Assembly: GCA_963758365.1 (NCBI GenBank)
Contig: CAVWVB010000001.1
Coordinates: forward strand, 1 to 64,000
DNA length: 64,000 nucleotides
Reading direction: 5' to 3'
Origin: Dokdonella_A sp963758365
Lineage (GTDB): Bacteria > Pseudomonadota > Gammaproteobacteria > Xanthomonadales > Rhodanobacteraceae
The notes under the pieces were generated by a model that was given only the letters and a program-made list of their open reading frames with translations, was not told where the DNA came from and did not search any database. The first letter of the stretch is position 1, and the number at the start of each line of letters is the position of its first letter. The translations under genes and the position numbers were made by a program. Positions 38,045 to 47,826 of the stretch are shown one piece after another.

Positions 38045-39004
38045 GTGAAGAGCGCGGGCGACACCCCGTATGCGGCGCTGTCGCCGGACGCGGTGCTCGA
38101 CGCGGTCGAGGCCGCAGGTTTCGCAACCGATGGCCGTCTGCTTGCGCTCGCGAGCTACGAGAACCGCGTCTATCAGGTCGGCGTCGAGGACGGTCAGCCG
38201 CTGGTCGCGAAGTTCTACCGGCCCGGGCGCTGGAGCGATGCCGCGATCGCCGAGGAGCATGCGTTTGCGCTGGAACTCCTCGAAGCCGAATTGCCCGTGG
38301 TTGCGCCGCTCGTGCTCGGCGGCGCAACCCTGTTCGAACACGCGGGCTACCGTTACGCGCTCTACCCGCGGCGCGGCGGCCGCGCGCCGGAACTCGAATC
38401 GGCCGACCATCTGGCCTGGATGGGCCGCCTGCTCGCGCGCATGCACGGCATCGGCGCGCGCTCGCGCTTTCATGAGCGCGGTCGGATCGATACCGACACT
38501 TTCATCCGCGACGCGGCGCGCGCGGTGCTCGCCTCGGGCCTGCTGCCGACGCGACTCGAGACGATCTATCGCAGCCGGACCGACGCGCTCGCGCTCGCGA
38601 TCGACGCGTGTTTTGCCGAGCGCGAGCCGATCGCGCGCATCCGCCTGCATGGCGACTGTCATGGCGGCAACGTGCTCTGGACCGACGCCGGTCCGCACTT
38701 CGTCGATCTCGACGATGCGCGCATGGGGCCCGCGGTGCAGGACCTGTGGATGCTCGCGCAGACGCCGCGCGCGCTCGACGCGCTGCTCGAGGGCTACGCG
38801 GAGTTCCGCGATTTCGATCCACGCGAACTCGCGCTGATCGAACCCTTGCGCCTGATGCGCCAGATCCACTGGGCCGGCTGGGTCGCCGCGCGCTGGCACG
38901 ACCCCGCATTTCCGCGCGCGTTCGGTCATGTCGGCGAGGCGCGCTGGTGGGAGCAGCATCTGAACGATCTCGGCGAGGCGCAGGCGCTCCTCGACGAGGC
39001 CTGA
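38045..39004 (+). CDS. srkA: Stress-response kinase SrkA (YihE/RdoA)
   Basis: A 319-residue choline-kinase-fold Ser/Thr kinase (E. coli SrkA: 328). Features: SYENRVYQVGVEDGQPLVAK with the ATP lysine, RLHGDCHGGNVLW (catalytic HGDxHxxN), HFVDLDDARMGPAVQDLWM (DFG-like) and a C-terminal RQIHWAGWVAARWHDPAF. Counteracts programmed death triggered by MazF or reactive oxygen in E. coli. GTG start one base after the previous stop implies coupling; in E. coli it is followed by dsbA, which is not present here. Confidence 0.93.
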   Translation: MKSAGDTPYAALSPDAVLDAVEAAGFATDGRLLALASYENRVYQVGVEDGQPLVAKFYRPGRWSDAAIAEEHAFALELLEAELPVVAPLVLGGATLFEHAGYRYALYPRRGGRAPELESADHLAWMGRLLARMHGIGARSRFHERGRIDTDTFIRDAARAVLASGLLPTRLETIYRSRTDALALAIDACFAEREPIARIRLHGDCHGGNVLWTDAGPHFVDLDDARMGPAVQDLWMLAQTPRALDALLEGYAEFRDFDPRELALIEPLRLMRQIHWAGWVAARWHDPAFPRAFGHVGEARWWEQHLNDLGEAQALLDEA

Positions 39005-39170
39005 GCACCGGATCGGGACGGTCAGGGCCTCCCGATAGCCGCCGCGCTGCGCGCTCTGGCGGCCGCCGGGGCTGCGCCCGCTTCGCGTTCGCGCCTGCTG
39101 GCCGACTGCGCGCTAAAGGCCGGATTCGAAATTGACGCACTGCGGCAAAGCTTCCGCTACCATCCGCAAC

Positions 39171-39986
39171 GTGAACCATGCGTCCGACCCTTCCGCAGCG
39201 CTGCCGGCGGTCAACCGCCTGCGGCCGCTGCGCTATCTGCTGCGTGCACCGCTGCTGCTCTTCAACACGGTGATCGCCCCGCCGCTCGGACTGCTCGTGC
39301 TCAATCCGCTCGCTGCGCGCATCCGCGTCGGCGCGACGACGCTCGAGAAGGTCATGATCCGCTGGTGGTCCGCCGCGATCGTGCGCTGCTTCGGATTCCG
39401 CATCCGGCGTTTCGGCGAGCCTCTGCCCGGCGCGGTGCTGTACGTCGCCAACCACGTGTCCTGGCTCGACATCGTGCTGATCCACAGTGCGCGCCCGGTC
39501 AGTTTCGTGGCCAAGAGCGAGATCGCGCGCTGGCCTCTGGTCGGCTGGCTGGCCGCGCGCGCGGGCACGATTTTCCATCGTCGCGGCAGCACCGATTCGC
39601 TGACCTCGGTCATGGCGCGGGTGGTCGCGCACCTGCGCGCGGGCGATCCGGTCGGGGTTTTTCCCGAGGGTGGCAGTGGCCATGGCGACCGCGTCGGCAC
39701 GTTCCACGCGCGGATCTTCCAGACCGCGCTCGATGCGCAGGTGCCGGTGCAGCCGGTCGCGTTGCGCTACGGTCGCGGCGGGCGCCAGGATCCGAGCGTG
39801 CCGTTCGGCGTCGGCGAGAGTTTCTTCGGCAATTTCCTGCGCATTCTCGGCGGCCCGCCGATGGATGCGGAGATCCATTTCCTCGACCCGGTGACCGCGA
39901 CGCCCGACGCGCGCAGACGCATGGCCGAGGAAAGCCGCGCGCGCATCGTCAGGACGCTCGGCTACGGGAATGGCGCAAACGCATGA
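39171..39986 (+). CDS. 1-acyl-sn-glycerol-3-phosphate acyltransferase (PlsC-like)
   Basis: A 271-residue membrane-associated acyltransferase. N-terminal hydrophobic segment (LLLFNTVIAPPLGLLVL), motif I ANHVSWLDIVLI (HX4D), motif II IFHRRGSTDSL, motif III FPEGGSGHGD and motif IV VPVQPVALRY. Converts lysophosphatidate to phosphatidate. The GTG at 39171 is preferred: a promoter-like TTGACG (39132-39137) and TACCAT (39158-39163) lie directly before it, while the longer TTG-initiated frame would begin inside the -35. Overlaps the next gene by ATGA. Confidence 0.88.
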   Translation: MNHASDPSAALPAVNRLRPLRYLLRAPLLLFNTVIAPPLGLLVLNPLAARIRVGATTLEKVMIRWWSAAIVRCFGFRIRRFGEPLPGAVLYVANHVSWLDIVLIHSARPVSFVAKSEIARWPLVGWLAARAGTIFHRRGSTDSLTSVMARVVAHLRAGDPVGVFPEGGSGHGDRVGTFHARIFQTALDAQVPVQPVALRYGRGGRQDPSVPFGVGESFFGNFLRILGGPPMDAEIHFLDPVTATPDARRRMAEESRARIVRTLGYGNGANA

Positions 39987-41083
39987 CCCTGGATCTCGCC
40001 ACCTCGTTGAGCGCGCGCGACCCGGCGGCTACGGCAGCGACCCCGTGCGCGACACTTCCAGACGCCGCGCAATTCATGCCTCCGCGCTGGTTGCGCGATC
40101 CGCACCTGCAGTCGGTGCTCGCCTCGAGCGGGTTGCGGCGCTGGCTGTCGCGGCGCGCACGGCGCGCGCTCGAACGCTGCGCGGTCGAACATGTGCTCGA
40201 CTGCGGCGACGGCGTGCGCCTGCAGGGATTCCTCTCGGTGCAAGGCGCGCTGCCGGTCGCGCGCGGACTCGTCGTGCTGCTGCACGGCTGGGAAGGCAGT
40301 GCGCGATCGTCGTACCTGACCCATACGGGCGCGCGTCTGCTTGAGGAAGGCTTCGACATCTTTCGCCTGACCTTTCGCGACCACGGCGATACCCATCACT
40401 TGAATCCGGAGCTGTTCCACTCATGCCGGATCGACGAAGTGGTCAATGCGGTGCGCGCGGTCGCGGACCGGTTTGCCGCGGGTCCGCTTGCTGTCGCGGG
40501 GTTCTCGCTCGGCGGCAATTTCGCGCTGCGCGTCGCGCTGCGCGCACCGGACGTCGTGCGGTACGCGCTCGCGGTCTGCCCGGTGATCAGCCCCGCAGCC
40601 GGCCTGTTCGGGCTCGAATCCGCGCCATGGATCTACGAGCGCTACTTCCTGCACAAGTGGCGCCGCTCGTTGCGGCGCAAGCAGGCGCTGTTCGCGGATC
40701 GCGAATGGTTCACACGCAGCGAACTCGGCGGCAACCTGCGCGAGCTGACCCGCGCGCTGGTACTGCGCCACACCGCGTTCGGCTCGCTGGACGACTATCT
40801 CGACGGCTACTCGATCGCCGGTATGCGACTCGCCGGCCTGCGCGTGCCAGCGACGATCCTGACCGCGGCCGACGATCCGGTGATTCCGGTCGCGGACTTC
40901 CGCGCGCTGCAGCTGCCCGCGAACGTCGAACTCGACATCGCCTCGCACGGCGGACACTGCGGCTTCCTGCGCGATGCGTCGCTGCACAGTTTCTGCGAGG
41001 ACTACATCGCCGCGCGCATGCGCGCGCATCTCGCGACCGGCACGGACCCGTTCGACTGCGCAGGCACCGTGGGCAGTCGATAG
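39983..41083 (+). CDS. YheT/AbhD-type alpha/beta hydrolase
   Basis: A 366-residue cytoplasmic hydrolase. WLRDPHLQSVLAS at the N terminus and VVLLHGWEGSARSSYL are typical of YheT. Nucleophile elbow GFSLGGN gives S175, acid in ADDPVIPV, His in SHGGHCGF. Predicted carboxylesterase of unknown substrate. ATGA overlap with the acyltransferase suggests a joint lipid-related operon. Confidence 0.9.
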   Translation: MTLDLATSLSARDPAATAATPCATLPDAAQFMPPRWLRDPHLQSVLASSGLRRWLSRRARRALERCAVEHVLDCGDGVRLQGFLSVQGALPVARGLVVLLHGWEGSARSSYLTHTGARLLEEGFDIFRLTFRDHGDTHHLNPELFHSCRIDEVVNAVRAVADRFAAGPLAVAGFSLGGNFALRVALRAPDVVRYALAVCPVISPAAGLFGLESAPWIYERYFLHKWRRSLRRKQALFADREWFTRSELGGNLRELTRALVLRHTAFGSLDDYLDGYSIAGMRLAGLRVPATILTAADDPVIPVADFRALQLPANVELDIASHGGHCGFLRDASLHSFCEDYIAARMRAHLATGTDPFDCAGTVGSR

Positions 41084-41145
41084 TCCGGTTTCGCTGGCTC
41101 GCCGGGCACCAAGCCGCTGGATCGGGAGCGCGCCGCGGCGCGCGG

Positions 41146-42634
41146 TCAGTCCGCGGACACCGTGCGCGCGTGCGCCCACTGCCGCAGCGCCTCGATTTTC
41201 TCGGCCATCATCACCGACAGCGGACGCGTGTTCGCGGTCTCGGTGAGCAGATGTTCGGGGCTCGGCGTGGATGCGCCATCCGCCGCGGCCGCGTACAGTC
41301 GCGGCGACGACGACCTGTTCGATCTCGGCACCCGAGAAGCCGGCGCTCGCGTCTGCGAGCCGGCCGAGATCGTACGCGGACTCGTCGAGTTCGCGGCGCT
41401 GCAGGTGCAGGCGGAAGATCTCCGCACGCGTCGCCGCATCGGGCAGGTCGACGAAGAAGGTTTCGTCGAAGCGGCCCTTGCGCAGCAGCTCCGCGGGCAG
41501 CGCCTGCACGTCGTTCGCGGTCGCGACCACGAACACCGGCGCCGTGCGCTCGGTCATCCAGGTCAGCAGGTAACCGAGCACGCGGCGCGATACGCCCTCG
41601 TCGGAGTGGTCGCTCGACAGCGCCTTCTCGATCTCGTCGATCCAGAGCACGCAGGGCGCGAGCAATTCGGCACTCCTGAGTGCATCACGCAGGTTGCGCT
41701 CGGTTTCGCCGTGGTACTTGTTGTAGAGCGTGCCGATGTCGAGGCGCAGCAGCGGCACGCCGAAGCCGCCCGCCATCGCCTTGGCCGCGAGGCTCTTGCC
41801 GCAGCCCTGCACGCCGAGCAGGAGCACGCCCTTAGGCGGATCGAGCTTGACCGCCCGTTTTTCGCCGAGGAACGCGGGCCTGCGTTGCGCAACCCACTGC
41901 TTGAGCCGGGACAGGCCGCCGACGTTCGCGAACTGCGCGGTCTCGTACTCGAAGTGGAGCAGGCCGTTGCGGTCGAGCAGACGGTATTTCGCGCGCGCGA
42001 GTTCCGGCAGGTCGGCCGGCGACAACGCGCCGTCGTCATGGATCAGCTTGCGCACGATGCGCCGCGCATCGTCGAGCGACAGGCCGCGCAGGTTGCGCAC
42101 CACCGCGCGCGCGGCGTCGGCGTCGACGACCACGCGGCGCCCGTCGTTGTTGCGCGAATAGCGGAAAGCCTCCTCGCGGACCAGCGCGGCCAGGGTTTCG
42201 CCGTCGGGCAGCGCGAACTTGAACGGCGTCGCGATCGCGGCGAGCTCCGCGGGCAGTTCGATCTCCGCGCCGACCAGCACCAGGGTATGTTCGGCCGCAT
42301 CCTGCCGCTGCACGATTTCGCGCAGCAGGCGCAAGGTCATCGGGTAGCGCAGGTAGGGCTGGAAGTCGAGCAGCAGATAGACGCCGGGCTCGCGTTGCGC
42401 CTTGATCGCGTGCAGGGTCAGGCTCGCGTCGGGTGCGTCGCGCTGCGGGTCCGCGACGTCGATGTCGAGACGCTCCAGACCGTGGGTGATGCTCCACTTG
42501 TAGAGCGGACGCAGGACCTGCGCGATCGCGTGGCGGAAGCCCTCGACCACGCGTTTTTCCTCGGCCGACTGGATGACCAGCAGCGGCGTGCCGGCACGGA
42601 TCAGGGTCACGAGGTCCTGGTTTCGGGGCGCCAT
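41146..42634 (-). pseudogene. Ycf46-like AAA+ ATPase with a frameshift
   Basis: The N-terminal 445 codons read as a Ycf46-type ATPase: MAPRNQDLVTLIRAGTPLLV, Walker A GVQGCGKS (274-281), Walker B WIDEIEK (331-337) and ATANDV. The arginine-finger region is LRKGRFDE, followed by sensor-2 FSGAEIEQVV. The frame then shifts. The expected C terminus (LYAAAADGASTPSPEHLL to ARTVSAD) is one frame away and stops at 41146. An extra T at about 41299 accounts for this; without it the protein is 495 residues, the normal family length. The shift falls after the ATPase core. Real mutation or sequence error cannot be told apart here. Confidence 0.85.
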
Positions 42635-42772
42635 GATGAACGGGAATCGGTCGGGCCGCGCAGCCTAGCATGAGCGGATGCGGCATAATTTCCGCCTCGC
42701 GTGCGCCAGGCCGCCGCGAAAACCTGCGCCGACCGGCGCCGGATCTCCCCAATTCGCGGAATCGCCGACCCC

Positions 42773-44851
42773 ATGCTCAAGGACTCCATCGAACTGCATC
42801 GACAAGGTCGCCTCGACGAGGCCGAGCCCGGTTATCGCGCGCAGCTGGCAGCACACCCCGACGATGCCGAGACGCTGCACATGCTGGGCCGCCTGCTGTG
42901 CCAGCGCAGTGCGTTCGCCGAGGGTCGCGAGCTGCTCACGCGCGCGCTCGCGCTCGCGCCCGATCATGCCGGGATCCAGCTCGCGCTGGCCTCGCTGGAT
43001 TTCAGCCAGGGTGCATACGACGCGGCGCGCAGCGGCTATCGGCGCGCGCTCGCGCTCGATCCCAATCTCGGCAGCGCGCATGCGGGCCTGGGCCAGATCG
43101 CGCTGCTGCACGCCGATCCGGTCGCCGCGGAAGAACATTTCCGTATCGCGCTGCGCACCGGCGAGCAGCCGTACGCGCTGGCCGGCATCGGCGCGCTGCT
43201 GCTCAGTCGCGGCGACCACGAGGGAGCATTGCGTCACCTCGCGCGCGCGGCCGACCTCGTGCCGGCCGATCCGACCATCCAGATGACGCTGGGCCGCGCG
43301 TTCGCGAAGCGCGGCAGTCCGGTGTTCGCCGAGCAGGCGCTGCGCAACGCGCTGCGCCTGAAACCGGACCTGCACCAGGCACGGCAGTGGCTGGCCGAAG
43401 TTCTCGTCGAGGCTGCACGCATCGGCGAAGCCGAGGCGCTGTACCGGGAAATGCTCGAGGTGCCCGAATGCGCGGCGATCGCGCAGATCGGCCTCGGCGA
43501 CGCGGCGCGCGCGGACGGTCGCTTCGACGAGGCGGTCGCACGCTACCGCGTCGCGCTCAAGCGCGATCCGGCGCAACCGATGGTCGAGCGCGTGCTGGCC
43601 TGGTCGCTGGCCCGGCTCGGCCGCAACGACGAGGCGGTCGCGGTGTACGACGCGGCGATCGCGCGCGCGCCCGACGATGCGGATCTGCGCAGCGGGCAGG
43701 TCGATCTGCTGCTGCGCATCGGCCGCATCCACGAAGCGGCCGCCGCGCTGAAGGAACTGCTCGAGCGCAATCCGGCCGACCACGCCGCGCGCAGCCGCCT
43801 CGCGATCGTCTCCGAGCACCTTGGCGACGCATCGGCCGCACAGGCCCATGCGGAGATCGTGCTGACCTCGCGCGACGACACCGAACTGGAGCTGATCCGG
43901 ATCCGCGCGCTGTTGCATGCGGGCGATCACGATGCCGCGCGCAGTGCGCTCGACGCGCTCGCGACGCGTGAACTCACGCCGAGCCAGGCCGCGCAGCGCC
44001 TGAACCATCTCGGCTACGTGCACGACCGTGCCGGCGAAGCCGCGCAGGCCGTGCGCTGTTTCGCCGAGGCGCAGCGCGGCCTCGCCGAAGCGCGGCCCGT
44101 GTTCGCCGAACCCGGTCCCGAATTCGCGCAAGCCATCGCCGAGCCACCCGCAGAGGCCTGGCCCGATGCGCCGGTGCTGCTGCTCGGCACGCCGGGCAGC
44201 GGTGTCGAGCGCGTCGCCGCGCTGCTGGCGGACCAACCCGGTCTGGTCGTGCTGCGCGACCGCGTCGGCGCCGCGGTGCGCGACGACGACTTCAGCCAGC
44301 CGCGTTTCCAGCACTATTGCGCAGAGCTTGCCGAGACCGATCGCGCAGCATTGCGCGAGCGCTATCTCGCGATGCCGCGCGCGGCGGGCCTGCCGGATGG
44401 CCGCCCGATCGTCGACTGGCTGCCGTGCTGGGACGCGCGCCTGCTCGCGCTCGTACGCCGCGCGATGCCGGGCACGCGTCTCGTGATCGTCGAGCGCGAT
44501 CCGCGCGATGCGCTGCTGAACTGGCTCGGTTTCGGCTGGCTGCCCGGCTTCCCGTGCAGCGACGTGGACACGGCCGCGAGCTGGCTCGCGCGTGCGCACG
44601 GCGAACTCGCGTTCGGCGCGGATCTCGACGAGCCGCGCCGGATCGTCGTCGCGGCCGACGCGCTGCTCGACGATCCGGGCAGCGCGGGCGACGCGCTCGC
44701 GCGCTTTCTCGGCATCGAGTTCCTCGAGCCGGGTGCGCAGTTCGCGGCCGCGATGCGTAGCCTCGGCGACCTGCCGGTGCGCTTTCCCGCGGGACACTGG
44801 CGCGCGTATGCGGACGCCCTTGCGGGCGCGTTCGCGAGGCTGCCGGCATGA
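42773..44851 (+). CDS. TPR protein with degenerate sulfotransferase-like C-terminal domain
   Basis: A 692-residue protein. Residues 1-470 are about twelve TPR units (RLDEAEPGYRAQLAAHPDDA; YDAARSGYRRALALDPNLGS). From about 490 there is a sulfotransferase-like domain: VLLLGTPGSGVERVAALL in place of the 5'-phosphosulfate loop, and VIVERDPRDALLNWL as the 3'-phosphate motif. The loop lacks the usual RSGT/RSST residues, so activity is doubtful. Start ATG 42773 gives a TPR directly. ATGA overlap with the next gene. Confidence 0.8.
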   Translation: MLKDSIELHRQGRLDEAEPGYRAQLAAHPDDAETLHMLGRLLCQRSAFAEGRELLTRALALAPDHAGIQLALASLDFSQGAYDAARSGYRRALALDPNLGSAHAGLGQIALLHADPVAAEEHFRIALRTGEQPYALAGIGALLLSRGDHEGALRHLARAADLVPADPTIQMTLGRAFAKRGSPVFAEQALRNALRLKPDLHQARQWLAEVLVEAARIGEAEALYREMLEVPECAAIAQIGLGDAARADGRFDEAVARYRVALKRDPAQPMVERVLAWSLARLGRNDEAVAVYDAAIARAPDDADLRSGQVDLLLRIGRIHEAAAALKELLERNPADHAARSRLAIVSEHLGDASAAQAHAEIVLTSRDDTELELIRIRALLHAGDHDAARSALDALATRELTPSQAAQRLNHLGYVHDRAGEAAQAVRCFAEAQRGLAEARPVFAEPGPEFAQAIAEPPAEAWPDAPVLLLGTPGSGVERVAALLADQPGLVVLRDRVGAAVRDDDFSQPRFQHYCAELAETDRAALRERYLAMPRAAGLPDGRPIVDWLPCWDARLLALVRRAMPGTRLVIVERDPRDALLNWLGFGWLPGFPCSDVDTAASWLARAHGELAFGADLDEPRRIVVAADALLDDPGSAGDALARFLGIEFLEPGAQFAAAMRSLGDLPVRFPAGHWRAYADALAGAFARLPA

Positions 44852-45981
44852 TGCGCGCAACGAAGTGGCATCGCTGCGGCCTGCTCGTGCTCGCGCTGTA
44901 CGCGGTCGCGTCCTGCGCGAAGGCGCCCGACGCGGACACGTTGACACTACCCGCGGGTTTCAGGATCGCGATCTATGCCGACCAGGTCGACGGCGCGCGC
45001 GAGCTTGCGCTCGGAACGCACGGCACGGTCTTCGTCGGTTCCGATGGCGGCAAGGGCGCGGTCTATGCGCTGACCCCCGACGCCGACGGCACGCGCGCAC
45101 AGCGCGTGCGCGTGATCGCGTCCGGATTCCCCGAACCAACCGGCGTCGCGTTCCACGATGGCGACCTCTACGTGTCCGCGTTCGAGCGCATCGTCGTGCT
45201 GCGCGACATCGAAGCACACCTCGACGCGCCGCCGAAACCGCAACTGCTCACCGACAAGCTGCCCGCCGACCGCCATCACGGCCGCAAATTCCTCGCGTTC
45301 GGCCCCGACGGACGCCTCTACGTGCCGATCGGCGCGCCGTGCAACGTCTGCGACAAGGGCACCGCGTACGCGAAACTGATCAGCATGAAGCCGGATGGCT
45401 CGGACTGGCGCGATGTCGCGTACGGCATCCGCAACACGGTCGGTTTCGACTGGCAGCCGGGTACCGGGAAGCTGTGGTTCACCGACAACGGACGCGACAT
45501 GCTCGGTGACGACATGCCCTCGGACGAGCTCAACGTGCTGACCCGCGTCGGCGAGCATTTCGGCTTTCCGTACTGCAATCAGGGCGACACGCCGGATCCG
45601 GACTTCGGTGCGGGCAAGTCGTGCGCCGACTACACCGCGCCGGTCGTGAAACTCGGCGCGCACGTCGCGTCGCTCGGCATGCGCTTCTACGACGGCACGC
45701 AGTTTCCGCGCGCGTATCGCGGCGCGATCATCATCGCCGAGCACGGCTCCTGGAACCGCACCGTGAAGGCCGGCTACCGCGTGGTCGCGGAAAAAGTCGA
45801 TGCGGCCGGCCACGCGACCGAAACCGTGCTGGTCAAGGGCTTCGAGCGCGACCAGCAAGTCTACGGCCGACCCGTCGACGTGCTCGTGATGCCCGATGGT
45901 GCGCTGCTGGTCTCCGACGACATGAACGGCGTGGTCTACCGCGTCAGCTATTCGAAACCGATTCCCGAACCCGCGAGGTAA
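44848..45981 (+). CDS. Sorbosone-dehydrogenase-like PQQ-type lipoprotein
   Basis: A 377-residue exported protein with lipobox YAVASC (C23). It is a six-bladed propeller of the glucose/sorbosone dehydrogenase family: LPAGFRIAIYADQVDGAREL, HHGRKFLAFGPDGRLYVPIG, IRNTVGFDWQPGTGKLWFTD and IIIAEHGSWNRTVKAGYR. Family members oxidise sugars using PQQ, though many have unknown substrate. Coupled to the TPR gene by ATGA and followed after 4 bases by the YbhB-like gene. Confidence 0.88.
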   Translation: MMRATKWHRCGLLVLALYAVASCAKAPDADTLTLPAGFRIAIYADQVDGARELALGTHGTVFVGSDGGKGAVYALTPDADGTRAQRVRVIASGFPEPTGVAFHDGDLYVSAFERIVVLRDIEAHLDAPPKPQLLTDKLPADRHHGRKFLAFGPDGRLYVPIGAPCNVCDKGTAYAKLISMKPDGSDWRDVAYGIRNTVGFDWQPGTGKLWFTDNGRDMLGDDMPSDELNVLTRVGEHFGFPYCNQGDTPDPDFGAGKSCADYTAPVVKLGAHVASLGMRFYDGTQFPRAYRGAIIIAEHGSWNRTVKAGYRVVAEKVDAAGHATETVLVKGFERDQQVYGRPVDVLVMPDGALLVSDDMNGVVYRVSYSKPIPEPAR

Positions 45982-45985
45982 CGCC

Positions 45986-46616
45986 ATGCGCCTGCGCAGC
46001 AACGATTTCATGGACATGCAGCCGATTCCCGACGCGTGCGCATTCGGCCGTCCCGGCGCCGACGAACCCTGCGTCTGGTCGGCGAATCGCAATCCTCACC
46101 TGGCCTGGTCCGACGCGCCGTCCGGCACGCGGTCGTTCGCGCTGTCGTGCATCGACATCGACGTGCCGACCAGTGCCGACGACGTGAACCAGCGCGGACC
46201 GGCGCGTACCGGCCGCGCTGCCGCGCGCGGAGTTCGTGCACTGGCTGCTGGTGGACATCCCGCGCGAATGCGCCGAACTCGAGAACGGATCGTGCGGCGA
46301 AGGCGTGGTCGCGCACGGCAAGACCGCGCCGATCGGGCCGCCCGGTTCGAAACAGGGCCGCAACGACTACAGCGGCTGGTTCGCGGCCGACCCGGACATG
46401 GCCGGCGACTACCGCGGCTACGACGGTCCGTGTCCGCCATGGAACGACGAACGCCTGCATCGCTACCGCTTCGAGCTGCATGCACTCGACGTCGCCTCGC
46501 TCGGCCTCGCCGACGGCTTCACGCTGGCCGACATGCGCGCCGCGATCGACGGCCACGTACTCGCCGTAGCCACCCTGACCGGGACCTATTCTCTGAACGC
46601 GGCGCTGCGGCGGTAG
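45986..46616 (+). pseudogene. YbhB/YbcL (PEBP-like) protein with a frameshift
   Basis: Frame 1 encodes MRLRSNDFMDMQPIPDACAF to DIDVPTSADDVNQ, the N-terminal half of a phosphatidylethanolamine-binding-like YbhB protein. The second half (AALPRAEFVHWLLVDIPREC to LTGTYSLNAALRR) continues in another frame. An extra base in the CGCG after codon CAG (about 46193-46196) explains the break; removing one base gives 209 residues and the usual DVNQAxRxVP joint. Fold and ligand pocket residues are otherwise intact. True lesion or sequence error undecided. Confidence 0.85.
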
Positions 46617-46787
46617 GGCGCCCGGAGGACCACGGTCGTCCGCGTGATCGCGGAGCCTACGTCATGTCCGCTTGGACCATTGACGATCAAGTCTGTAGGG
46701 AGACGCACGCGTTCACGTCGATCGCGCACAATGTTCCCGCGCGATGCCGGAAACCATGCGCTCAACATCGCGTTGTGGCGTCGGGTG

Positions 46788-47579
46788 TCACCCAACCGCA
46801 GGCAGCGCGACCAGCAGCACGATGCCGAGCACGATGCGGTAGATCGCGAACGGCGTGAAGCGATGGGTGCGGATGTAGCCGAGCAGCCATTTCACTGCGA
46901 TGAATGCGGTGAGCGCCGAGACCACGAACGCGATCGCGAGCGCGGTCCAGTCCTCGTGGCCGCCGCCGGCCTTGCCCGCCTTGAGCAGTTCGTAGCCGCT
47001 CGCAGCGAACATGGTCGGGATGCCGACCAGGAACGCGAATTCGGTCGCCGCCGACCGGTTGCTGGTGCCCGCGAGCAGCGCGACGAAGATTGTCGCGGCC
47101 GAGCGCGAGGTGCCTGGAAACACGCCGGCCACGACCTGGGCGAGGCCGACCAGCACCGCGACGCGCCAGGTGATCGCGCTGCGCTCGGGCTGACCCGCCG
47201 CGAACCATTCGGCGACGAGCATCCAGACTCCGCCGATGACGAGCGCCCACGCGACCGGCGTGATCGCCTCGGGCAGCTTGAAACCGAGCCGCGTCGCGAG
47301 CAGGCCGAGCACCGCGGTGATGCCGAACGCGGCCGCGAGCTTGAGCGCGTAGTCGCGGTTCTCGTGCTGGCCGAGCCCGGTCGCGAGCTGCCACAGCCGC
47401 GCGCGGTAGATCACGACCACGCTGAGGATCGCGCCGGCCTGGATCACGATGTTGAACAGGTCCGAACGGCGGCCGAGCCAGTGCTCGGCGATCAGCAGAT
47501 GGCCGGTGCTGGAAATCGGCAGGAACTCGGTGATGCCCTCGATGACGCCGAGCAGGAGCGTGCTGAGCAGGTCGTTCAC
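46788..47579 (-). CDS. uppP: Undecaprenyl-diphosphatase
   Basis: A 263-residue polytopic membrane enzyme (BacA type) that recycles undecaprenyl pyrophosphate for cell-wall synthesis and gives bacitracin tolerance. The signature EGITEFLPISSTGHLL lies near the N terminus and PGTSRSAATIF in the second half. GTG start at 47577-47579 (MNDLLSTLLLGV), because the upstream open frame is not homologous. Divergent from glnA. Confidence 0.96.
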   Translation of the reverse strand: MNDLLSTLLLGVIEGITEFLPISSTGHLLIAEHWLGRRSDLFNIVIQAGAILSVVVIYRARLWQLATGLGQHENRDYALKLAAAFGITAVLGLLATRLGFKLPEAITPVAWALVIGGVWMLVAEWFAAGQPERSAITWRVAVLVGLAQVVAGVFPGTSRSAATIFVALLAGTSNRSAATEFAFLVGIPTMFAASGYELLKAGKAGGGHEDWTALAIAFVVSALTAFIAVKWLLGYIRTHRFTPFAIYRIVLGIVLLVALPAVG

Positions 47580-47662
47580 GCGGTGGCCTCGATAGGGTGG
47601 TCGGTCGCGCGGCGACACCCGGCTCGGCGCGTTCCGCGCGCGCATTGTACGGGCAAGCCGAA

Positions 47663-47679
47663 TGCACAATTGGGGTGAA
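47663..47679 (+). promoter_or_regulatory. NtrC-type enhancer site upstream of glnA
   Basis: TGCACAATTGGGGTGAA matches the NtrC pattern TGCAC-N6-GGTG-N-A, with one mismatch in the right half. It lies about 110 bases before the sigma-54 box, a usual enhancer distance. A second, imperfectly spaced pair of half-sites (TGCACCA at 47695 and TTGGGGTGC near 47714) lies between. Confidence 0.65.
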
Positions 47680-47774
47680 ACAAGCGTTCACCGATGCACC
47701 ACGGATGGGAATTTGGGGTGCGCGCGCTCGCACTCGCGCGGCCGATATCGCATGCTGGCGCGGCGCGCGCCCGC

Positions 47775-47790
47775 TGGCACGTCCATTGCT
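47775..47790 (+). promoter_or_regulatory. Sigma-54 (RpoN) promoter of glnA
   Basis: TGGCACGTCCATTGCT matches the -24/-12 consensus TGGCACG-N4-TTGCW at every fixed position, with correct GG to GC spacing. It lies 36 bases before the glnA ATG. Nitrogen-limited transcription by RpoN with NtrC is predicted. Confidence 0.92.
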
Positions 47791-47826
47791 CTCCATTCGC
47801 TATCCCTTCTCCCGAGGCCATCATCC

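Noticed and set aside
42666..43286. TAGCAT box six bases before an ATG opening a 202-codon frame
   Set aside because: The frame is out of register with the TPR gene, Arg/Ser/Pro-rich and without a domain; treated as a coincidence of the -10/ATG pattern.
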